Source: an uncultured Prevotella sp. (lineage in GTDB: Bacteria; Bacteroidota; Bacteroidia; Bacteroidales; Bacteroidaceae). From it: 36,474 nucleotides of DNA. A model generated the notes under the pieces. It saw only the letters and a list, made by a program, of their open reading frames with translations. It searched no databases and had not been told where the DNA came from. The stretch spans positions 1 to 36,474 of the forward strand of contig ONPM01000024.1 of NCBI GenBank assembly GCA_900319715.1, read 5' to 3'. The translations under genes were made by a program, and so were the position numbers. Shown piece after piece: positions 1 through 7,726 of this stretch (its first letter is position 1; each line of letters begins with the position of its first letter).

Positions 1-1522
1 GGCCGACACACTCTCTGAGAAGATAAAGGGCTTGCCAGGGAATTTCTGTGGCACATCCTTCACCCACTGGTGGTGATAGTTGAAGCCGATGATGTCGATA
101 GCGCCGCTCTTGAACAGGTGGTTGCCTGGGTCTGGCTCGTTACAGCCAGCGAGGACGGGGCGCCCTGCGGGATCATGGCGCTTGACGATGTTTGCCAGAT
201 GGATGGTGAGCAGGGCGTTCGGACTCAGTGCCTCACCGTCCTTGGCGAGTGTCGAGGCGTCGTGGCCGGCATTGAGGATGAGGTTCGCCTGCTCGAGCGT
301 CAGTTCGTCGGCATCAGCAGAAGACCACTGTTCGAGAACCTCGTTGCCAATGCTCCACATGAGGATACAGGGGTGGTTGCGGTCGCGCAACACCAGATCT
401 GTGAGGTCGCGCTCGTGCCACTCCTCGAAAAAACGGGCATAGTCGTTCTGTGTCTTCTTGCGTCGCCACATGTCGAACGACTCGTCCATCACGATGAGTC
501 CCATGGTGTCGCACATGTTCAACAGTTCTGGAGCGGGAGGATTATGCGAACTGCGGATGCTGTTCACGCCCATGGCCTTCAGTCTGGAGAGTTTGCGGTG
601 CAGGGCGTCTTCGTTGAGGGCCGATCCCAGACAGCCGAAGTCGTGGTGCTCGCAGACACCGTTGATCTTGAAGTTCTTGCCATTGAGCCAGAAACCTGTC
701 TGAGGGTCGAAACGGAAAGAGCGGAAACCTGTGGGGGTCTCGTAGCGATCAACGACCTGGCCGTCCTGCCATACTTCGGTGACGACCTTATAGACATGAG
801 GCTGCTCGCACGACCATGGCAAGGGCTTGCTCACAGAGATGCTCGACGTCAGGCCCTTGGATCGTCCCACAACCCTTCCCTGCGGGTCGAGAAGCGTGTT
901 TCTCACCAAAGGGACGGTCCCGTCAGCGGGATGCTCGAGCGTCACGTCAATGTCTACCTTTCCCTTACCCTTGGTCACCTTGGCATTGGCACTGACGCCC
1001 CAGTGGGCAACGTGGGTCTTGGCAGTTTTCGTGAGCCATACATGACGGTAGATGCCGCAGCCGCTGTACCAACGGGAGTTGGGCTGGTCTGAGTTGTCCA
1101 CCCGCACGGCCACGACGTTCTTGCCTTCGTGCACGTAAGGAATAGCCGTAGGGACGGAAGCCCACCTTCTGGCCATTGACGTAGACGGTGGAATTCATGT
1201 AGACACCGTCGAACTCGAGATAATAGTTTACAGCGGATTTGTCAACAGTAAACGATTTCCGGTACCAACCAATGCCGCCAGGGAGGGCTCCACCGCCAGC
1301 ACCGCTGGGGTTTCCTACGTGGAAGTCACCCTCGATAGCCCAATCATGGGGCACGTCGAGCAGCCGCCACCAGGAGTCGTTATAGTCTGCATCCGCCATC
1401 TGGACGGAGTCGCCTAACAGAAACCGCCAATGATGGTCGAAGCATTGTCTCTCTCTGGCCTGTGAACTCATGCCCGTCATGGCTATGACTGCCGTGAGGG
1501 CGAGGATTATCTGATGTCTCAT
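1..1522 (-). pseudogene. GH2 beta-galactosidase-like glycoside hydrolase, frameshifted and cut by the window edge
   Basis: The 5' part (from 1522) encodes a signal peptide ([17 protein letters not shown]) and the GH2 sugar-binding jelly roll, with typical motifs [19 protein letters not shown] and [16 protein letters not shown]. After that Ser codon (1139-1141) the frame is lost. Homology resumes one base later at 1137 in another frame with [16 protein letters not shown] and stays open to the window start. This second part carries the GH2 signature MWSIGNEV (the NE acid/base pair at 340-345) and the likely nucleophile Glu in FIFSESVSA (13-15). About eight residues expected between the two parts are missing, which fits a deletion of about 23 bp. 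It lies 21 bp downstream of the GH31 gene, so it is probably the last-transcribed visible gene of that operon. It would act on galactosyl side chains in the periplasm or outside the cell. It may be a true pseudogene or a sequencing/assembly error. Confidence 0.85.
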
Positions 1523-1543
1523 CCTTATGCCGTCACTGAGTGG

Positions 1544-4500
1544 TTAGAGTTGCACGCTGACGGCCTTGCCGCTATATTGTACCATCATGCCCTCGGGGTT
1601 GTCGAGGTTAAGGGCTTTGGGGGCATCCTGAGAGATGAGCACGACGTTGAAACGACGGTTCTTCAGCATACCGTTGAAACTGCCCTTGCGAGCACCGAAA
1701 CTGACAGTCTTGGCGGCATCGTCGTAGGTGATGTCGATGGTGGCATACTTGCCGCGCTCATAGTTATAGTTCGTACCCTCATCTTCATAGAGGCGGAAAC
1801 GGCCGTTCTGTCCAGCATAGACATAGAGGTTGATGAGTTCTGCGGGCTTCTCGTCGCTCCACTCCATCTCTGGACCGAAGGGGATGATGGCTCCCTCACG
1901 CACGAAGACTGGGATGCACTCGTAAGGCGCATCGACCACGAGGTTCTGGCCACCGTTGATATGCTCACCTGTATAGAGGTTGTACCATCCGCACTGCTCT
2001 GGGAAGTAGACGTTGCGGTTGCGGGCCTTGTAGTAGCCTACAGGACAAACCATCAGCGCAGGGCCGAACATCCACTGGTTGCCGATGTTCTCCACGTTCT
2101 TGTCGCCGTTGAAGTCCATCACCAGTGCACGCATCAGGGTGTAGTCGTTGAAGTGTGCCCAACCAGCCATTGAGTAGAGATAAGGCATCAGGCGATAGCG
2201 CAGTTTATCGTAGTAGACGAACGACTTATAGCAGGGGTGCTCGTCAGGGGCGATGTTCCAGATCTCGCGCAACGGCCACTGGCCATGGGCACGGAAGAGG
2301 GGGATGAAGGTGCCGAACTGGTTCCAACGGGTCTGCAGTTCGCGCCACTCCTTGAGGTCCTCGTTCTCGATACCTGTCTTGTCGAAGAGTTGCTGGGCAG
2401 CCACATAACGGTTCTCCACGCAGAAACCACCCTGGTCCATACCCCAGAAGGGGATGCCAGACATTGAGTAGTTCAATCCTGCCGTCATCTGGGCGCGCAT
2501 ATCCTCCCAGCGGGTGCCGATGTCACCACTCCAGGTAGCCGTTGAGAAACGCTGTTCGCCAGCGAAGCCGCTACGGGTGAGCAGGAACACACGAGGCTCG
2601 TTCATCTTGCCGTTATAGACGCTGCGCTGGCCATTGTAGATGGCGTCGGCATTGACGGTAGAGTAGGCGTTGAAGTATTCCGTCGAGGTACCGAGGGCAG
2701 TAGGTCCAGAGAGGGCCTTGCGATACCACATCGGAGTACAGTCGCGCACGTTGGGCTCTGAGGCATCCATCCACCAGGCGTCGACAGTTGAATATTGACC
2801 ATTGACCATTGACCATTGACCATTAGTCATTGACAAACCACTATAGAGGTTCTCGTCCATCTGGCGCCAGAACATCTTGCGGGCACCTTCGTCGTAGGCA
2901 TCGTAGAACGAACCGCGGAAACCGAGCCAGTCGTGGATGTCGTCCTTGATGGCCTGATGGTACATCCAGCCGTTCTTGTCCAGTTCCTTGTAGTTGTCAA
3001 CCGTATCGTAGAACTTCGGCCATACGGAGATCATGAAACGTCCGTGCATCTTGTGGACATTGTCGAGCATAGCCTGCGGATTAGGATAGCGCTCTGCCTC
3101 AAAGACATGGCTGCCCCAGGAGTCGAGTTTCCAATAGTTCCAGTCCTGAACGATGTTGTCTACTGGAATATGGCGCTTGCGGAACTCAGCCAGCGTCTCC
3201 TCGATTTCTGCCTGCGACTTGTAGCGCTCACGGCTCTGCCAGAAGCCAAGCACCCACTTCGGATAGAGCGAGGCCTTGCCCGTCAGTGTGCGATAGCCTG
3301 AGATGACCTGGTCGAGGTTCTCGCCAGCGATGAAGTAGAAGTCCATGTCCTTGGCCATCTCACTCCAGATGGAGAGTTGTCCACGCTCCTCAGCGCTGCG
3401 GGGCTCAGCCACACGCAGACCACAATAGGCCTCACCACCATCAGGCTGCCACTCGATGCGCAACTGGGCCTTCTTGCCCTTCTGGAGTTCGGTAGCGAAC
3501 TTATAGGCATTGGGGTTCCAGGCTGTGCGCCAGCGCTCAGGCACCACTTCCTGACCGTCGATATAGACCTTCACATAGCCAGAGTAGTAGAGAATGAACT
3601 GGTAAAGTTGCTTCTTGCCCTTGCATTTACCACAGCACTCGGGCTCGATGAAACCCTCATAGACCACGTTGGCTCCCTGGAGGTTGAAGCCTTTCGGGAA
3701 GTTCTTGATGCCGCCGTTATCTGTCTTGACGGCAATCTCTGAGGTGGCGGGGAAGCCATATTCATAATAGATGGAGTCCTCGTCGCGCACGAGTTTCTTG
3801 CCGTCCTTATCAATATATGTACCTGTGAGATGGCCTTCCTTACCCTGCTTGTCGTAGAGTTTGAAAGCACGGTTCAACTGCAGGTAGTCGTTGGGATTGC
3901 CGAAGCGGCAGTAGGAATAGGAGTCCCACAGCAGACCATAGTTCTTGTTGGAAAGTACAAAGGGGATGGAGACCTTCGTGTTATACTGGAAGAGGTCCTC
4001 GTTCTTGCCCTTCATGTTGAACTCCTCACTCTGATGCTGTCCGAGACCGTAGAAAGCCTCGTCGTCTGGCGAGTCGAACTTCATCTGCCAGGTGAGGCCG
4101 TGCTTCATCTCCTCTGTGATGGCAGGACCACCTTTCAGGCCATATTCGCGCTCTGGCACGGTGAAGTCCTTGAACTGCTTACCGTCCTTAGCCTCCTGTA
4201 ACAACTGCTTACCTTCTGCGTCGAAAAAGGTGATCTCACCTGTAGCCTTCTTCACGACGGCCTTCACGTTCTTGGCCTTTACGACGATGGCCTCACCCTC
4301 GTCACTGACAGAATAACTACCCTTGGCAGGAGTCGTCTGTGGTACAATCATCAGCGAGGCAGGCTTCTGCGGAAGGGCATCCTGCGACGTGGCGCGCACA
4401 CGGATGATGTTGTCGTTCATCACTTCCAGGCGAATCACCTTCGCCTGTCCGCCGTCAGGACGGATGGTCACTTGGTTTTCACTGGTCTGCACGTCTGCTG

Positions 4501-4555
4501 CCAGCGACGTCATTGCCGTGAGCAGACCAGATACTAATACAAAGATTTTCTTCAT
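1544..4555 (-). CDS. GH31 glycoside hydrolase with PA14 insert, alpha-xylosidase/alpha-glucosidase type
   Basis: Protein of 1003 aa with a signal peptide (about 1-19), an N-terminal beta-sandwich, a PA14-like insert (about 265-390), the (beta/alpha)8 catalytic barrel (about 425-760) and a C-terminal DUF5110-like beta domain. The nucleophile is Asp597 in WWMDASEPN and the acid/base is Asp678 in WSGDIGTRWEDM. Both are intact. PA14 inserts are known from xyloglucan-active GH31 alpha-xylosidases, so release of xylose from xyloglucan oligosaccharides is a reasonable guess, but substrate cannot be read from sequence. The gene follows two propeller sensors (46-bp gap) and precedes the GH2 gene (21 bp), suggesting one transcript. 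Oddity: a 7-bp tandem array encodes two 7-residue repeats (MTNGQWS, MVNGQYS) just before the strand carrying Asp597. Confidence 0.93.
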   Translation of the reverse strand: MKKIFVLVSGLLTAMTSLAADVQTSENQVTIRPDGGQAKVIRLEVMNDNIIRVRATSQDALPQKPASLMIVPQTTPAKGSYSVSDEGEAIVVKAKNVKAVVKKATGEITFFDAEGKQLLQEAKDGKQFKDFTVPEREYGLKGGPAITEEMKHGLTWQMKFDSPDDEAFYGLGQHQSEEFNMKGKNEDLFQYNTKVSIPFVLSNKNYGLLWDSYSYCRFGNPNDYLQLNRAFKLYDKQGKEGHLTGTYIDKDGKKLVRDEDSIYYEYGFPATSEIAVKTDNGGIKNFPKGFNLQGANVVYEGFIEPECCGKCKGKKQLYQFILYYSGYVKVYIDGQEVVPERWRTAWNPNAYKFATELQKGKKAQLRIEWQPDGGEAYCGLRVAEPRSAEERGQLSIWSEMAKDMDFYFIAGENLDQVISGYRTLTGKASLYPKWVLGFWQSRERYKSQAEIEETLAEFRKRHIPVDNIVQDWNYWKLDSWGSHVFEAERYPNPQAMLDNVHKMHGRFMISVWPKFYDTVDNYKELDKNGWMYHQAIKDDIHDWLGFRGSFYDAYDEGARKMFWRQMDENLYSGLSMTNGQWSMVNGQYSTVDAWWMDASEPNVRDCTPMWYRKALSGPTALGTSTEYFNAYSTVNADAIYNGQRSVYNGKMNEPRVFLLTRSGFAGEQRFSTATWSGDIGTRWEDMRAQMTAGLNYSMSGIPFWGMDQGGFCVENRYVAAQQLFDKTGIENEDLKEWRELQTRWNQFGTFIPLFRAHGQWPLREIWNIAPDEHPCYKSFVYYDKLRYRLMPYLYSMAGWAHFNDYTLMRALVMDFNGDKNVENIGNQWMFGPALMVCPVGYYKARNRNVYFPEQCGWYNLYTGEHINGGQNLVVDAPYECIPVFVREGAIIPFGPEMEWSDEKPAELINLYVYAGQNGRFRLYEDEGTNYNYERGKYATIDITYDDAAKTVSFGARKGSFNGMLKNRRFNVVLISQDAPKALNLDNPEGMMVQYSGKAVSVQL
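2787..2835. repeat. In-frame heptad array inside the GH31 gene
   Basis: Seven 7-bp units in a row. On the plus strand they are one GTTGAAT, four perfect ATTGACC copies, ATTAGTC and ATTGACA. Because 7 and 3 share no factor, 21 bp gives a 7-residue protein repeat, seen here as MTNGQWS/MVNGQYS. The insert sits about 20 bp from the Asp597 nucleophile codon and keeps the frame open. Confidence 0.9.
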
Positions 4556-4601
4556 ACAAATTACAATAGTTATAGTTTTTACTTATATAATATTCACCTT
4601 T

Positions 4602-7600
4602 TCACTCATCCATGATCACAGCCTCTTCCACTTGCTCATCGCTCTTCGCCAGAGGGATTTCGATGATGAATACCGTGCCGCCGCCTTTATTCTCGTCAGC
4701 ACGGATGGTGCCATGATGCGACAAGACGATATCGAAGACGGCGTGCAGGTTCGGACTGTCCTCGTCGCCGATGATCTGCTCGAAGAGATGAGGCATCACC
4801 TCCGTAGGTATGCCGACACCGTTGTCAGCCACACGGATCACGGCCTTGTCACCCTGCTGTTCGGCAAACACCTTGACCTTGCTGCCCTTGGGTGAGAAGT
4901 TGGCTGAGTTGGATAACAATATCTCAAGCATCTCCCGCATCTGCAGGCGGGAACCGTAGATGGGCAGTGTATCGGCGATGGGGAAGAACGACAGGCGGAT
5001 GGTCTTGCCCTTGGGGGCGACGAACTGCTCGCACTCCTGGCGGAAAAGCGACACGAGGTCTATTATCTCCTTGGCGTCAGCGGCGTGCTGCGAAGGCGTT
5101 TCAACATCTCCCTCCGTCAGTCCGCCTGCCCGTTGACTTTCTTCTCTCATCTGTTTGAGCATCTCGCTCATCCAGTGTTTCTTCTCTGTCTCCCAGCGCA
5201 GACGTTCCAGTTCTGCACGCTCCTCCTGCTTCTTCATGAAGCGCTTGCGCCAGTACCAGATGCCGCCCGCTACACAAGCGAGGAATAGCAGCATGAGCCA
5301 GCGGTTCCTGAGCAGGGGTGGGGTGATGGTGATCTGGAGGGTCGCCTCTTCCTCGCCCATCGTGCCGTCGTCGTTGAGCATGCGCACATGCAGCACATAA
5401 TCGCCGTGGTGCAGCGACATATAGGTGATGTTGGGGTCGTTCTCCTCCGTCTTCATCCATTTGTCGCTGAAGCCCTCTAACTGGTAGATGAAGCGCGAGG
5501 GATTGCGCATCTCACCCTTGTTGGTGGCGAGTTGGATGGTGAACTGGTTCTCGTCATGGCGCAGGGTGAGTTCGCGGCTGATGTCGAGGGCCTCGTCGAG
5601 AATGACGTGGCCGTCGTATTCCTTTCCTACGCTGATCTGCTGGCCAAAGAGTTTCAGTCCGCTGAACATGGGGCGCTCCTTATTGCCCACGTTTGTCACC
5701 TGTTTGGGGTCGATGACATCCACACCGCCAAGACCGCCCACCAGGATCAGACCGTCGTGGGTACAGGTGATGGAACGCTGGTTGTAGGGACCTTGCTGCA
5801 GACCGTCCTTGCTGCTGAAACTGCGCACGAGGAACGTCCACTCGCCATTCTCCTCCTGCTTGGGAATGACGTTCGAGATGCCGTGTTCTGTCACCACCCA
5901 CATCGTGTGGAGTTTGTCTTCGGCGATGCCTACGACACTCGAGCCGAAGAGTCCGGAGTTCATGTCGAGCAGCGTCTGCCGGCCTGTCTTCCTGTCATAG
6001 ATGCAGCAGCCTGCCGTAGAGCCTTGCCAGATCAGTTCGCGGCTGTCTTCCACCACACAGACGGTGGTGGCCATCGGAGCGGCCTGCCCTGATGGTGTGG
6101 GGATGGTGAAGTTCATCACCTTCCCGCTGACGGGATTGATGAGCGAATAGAAGTTCGAATGGCCCACGATCAGCCAGCCTTTCTTGATCCACCCCGCTGA
6201 GGTGATGAAGTTCTCGGAGAGTTTCTTGTTGTATGAGTTCCAGGTCAGGAATTTTCCGGTCTTCATCTGCAGTTTCTGCACGCCGCTGCCAAGGGTACCG
6301 ATCCAGATGTCGCCCCACTTGTCTTCCGTCACCGACCACACATTATTGTTCAGCAGCCCGCCCTCGGCGTTCGAGGCGAGGTAGTTGTTGATATGGCCAT
6401 TACTGCCAATCTGGATCAGACCGCCGTTGTAGGTGCCGAACCACACGGAGCCGTCGCTCGCGCCATGACAGGCCACCATGATGTCTGAGGCAAAGCCGCT
6501 GCGTGCCTTGTCGTAGACCTCCGTCTCTCCCGTCTTGGGCATGTATTTGATGATACCGCGGTTGTCGGTACCGAACCAGTAGTTGCCCTGGGCGTCCTCC
6601 GTGGTGGTGTTGATGTCGCCCAGTTCCAGGGTGCGGAATCCGGAGAGGGTCTCGATATACTGGTTCAGGCCGTTGCGATAGCCCGAGATCCACACGTTGC
6701 CGCCGCGGTCAGCCATCAGGTGCCTCACGGTGTTGTCGCTCAGCGAGGTCTGGTCGAACTTGTTGTTCTTGAACTGTTTCACCTCCTTGCTCTTGGGGTT
6801 GACCACGAAGAGTCCCTCATGGTCGGTGGCTATCCATATCCAGCCGCGCTTGTCGGCCATCACGTCCCATATCTGTATGGGTTCTGGCAGCGTGGGGAGA
6901 CCGTGGGCCTCGAAGAAGGTGTTCACAGAGGGGAACCACTGCTTGGCAGCCTGGTCGTAGACGAAGGTGCGCATGTTGGTCATCACCCAGTAGTTGCCGT
7001 CATGGTCGACGATGAGGTTATAGGCATCATCGTTCCTGCCGCCATGTTCGGCCATGTATCTGTCCTTCCATTTCACCTTGCCCGTAGCGGGATCCACCCC
7101 GATGAGTTCTCCGTTGCTGGATGTCACGAGCAGCATGCCGTTGTAGTCGGCCATCGACGAGAAATAGAATTCCTTGGGCAGCATCCCTTCCTCGTAGCCG
7201 TATTTGGTCAGCGTGTGCTTCCGCCTGCCAGGCACGTTGCAGTAGAGGCCCTCGTCGTAGGTCTTCACCCAGATGTTTCTTTGCGAGTCGATGTAGAAAC
7301 GGTCGATGTTGCCGATAACTCCGTAGGCCTTGAGTTGCCTGGACGGGTTCCGCTCCGTGCGCTCGGTGGCTGGGTCGAACAGCGAGTAGTTCATGCCCTG
7401 GCGCAGCCAGAGCCGTCCCATGGCGTCTTCGAAGATCTGGTCTACGTAGTTGTTGCGCAGGGTCGTGGTGTCATTGGGGTCTGAGTAATAGGTGCGGAAC
7501 CGGTAGCCGTCGTAGCGGTTCAGACCGTATGAGGTGCCTATCCATACATATCCTTTCGAGTCCTGGTAGATGCAGTTGATCGTCGAGTTCGACAGTCCGT

Positions 7601-7700
7601 CACGCGTGTCCAGACGCTTGAACTTCATGTCGGGGATGGTGGTCTCTGCATGAGCCCACAGGCACGTTAACAACAGGGTTAAGCCTAATAATCTTTTCAT
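4602..7700 (-). CDS. Propeller/Y_Y_Y sensor with degenerate histidine-kinase module (truncated HTCS-like)
   Basis: About 1032 aa from the Met that starts a signal peptide (MKRLLGLTLLLTCLWAHA). An upstream Met at 7730 overlaps the preceding stop but would precede the signal sequence. The periplasmic part is a two-component-regulator propeller (repeated WIGT/VWFGT motifs) ending in a Y_Y_Y domain (FIYQLEGFSDKW), followed by one membrane segment (about 795-815). The cytoplasmic part has a HATPase_c fold with DNGVGIP and GGGTVF boxes. The segment where the phospho-acceptor HE/HExRTP helix should be (KKHWMSEMLKQMREES) has no recognisable H-box. Receiver and AraC domains usual in hybrid two-component systems are absent. 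It is a close tandem paralogue of the 862-aa protein upstream. It probably senses oligosaccharides for the adjoining GH31/GH2 genes and must signal through a partner. Confidence 0.85.
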   Translation of the reverse strand: MKRLLGLTLLLTCLWAHAETTIPDMKFKRLDTRDGLSNSTINCIYQDSKGYVWIGTSYGLNRYDGYRFRTYYSDPNDTTTLRNNYVDQIFEDAMGRLWLRQGMNYSLFDPATERTERNPSRQLKAYGVIGNIDRFYIDSQRNIWVKTYDEGLYCNVPGRRKHTLTKYGYEEGMLPKEFYFSSMADYNGMLLVTSSNGELIGVDPATGKVKWKDRYMAEHGGRNDDAYNLIVDHDGNYWVMTNMRTFVYDQAAKQWFPSVNTFFEAHGLPTLPEPIQIWDVMADKRGWIWIATDHEGLFVVNPKSKEVKQFKNNKFDQTSLSDNTVRHLMADRGGNVWISGYRNGLNQYIETLSGFRTLELGDINTTTEDAQGNYWFGTDNRGIIKYMPKTGETEVYDKARSGFASDIMVACHGASDGSVWFGTYNGGLIQIGSNGHINNYLASNAEGGLLNNNVWSVTEDKWGDIWIGTLGSGVQKLQMKTGKFLTWNSYNKKLSENFITSAGWIKKGWLIVGHSNFYSLINPVSGKVMNFTIPTPSGQAAPMATTVCVVEDSRELIWQGSTAGCCIYDRKTGRQTLLDMNSGLFGSSVVGIAEDKLHTMWVVTEHGISNVIPKQEENGEWTFLVRSFSSKDGLQQGPYNQRSITCTHDGLILVGGLGGVDVIDPKQVTNVGNKERPMFSGLKLFGQQISVGKEYDGHVILDEALDISRELTLRHDENQFTIQLATNKGEMRNPSRFIYQLEGFSDKWMKTEENDPNITYMSLHHGDYVLHVRMLNDDGTMGEEEATLQITITPPLLRNRWLMLLFLACVAGGIWYWRKRFMKKQEERAELERLRWETEKKHWMSEMLKQMREESQRAGGLTEGDVETPSQHAADAKEIIDLVSLFRQECEQFVAPKGKTIRLSFFPIADTLPIYGSRLQMREMLEILLSNSANFSPKGSKVKVFAEQQGDKAVIRVADNGVGIPTEVMPHLFEQIIGDEDSPNLHAVFDIVLSHHGTIRADENKGGGTVFIIEIPLAKSDEQVEEAVIMDE

Positions 7701-7726
7701 AAATCGTTGGTTTTGTTTTCTACTTT

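Noticed and set aside
965-1138. The C-terminal Arg-rich end of the first GH2 frame as a real protein end
   Set aside because: It is out-of-frame translation of conserved GH2 sequence, which is read correctly in the neighbouring frame.
2787-2835. Diversity-generating retroelement target region
   Set aside because: No reverse transcriptase or template repeat was seen in the window, and variation here is of 7-bp units, not adenine-specific substitutions.
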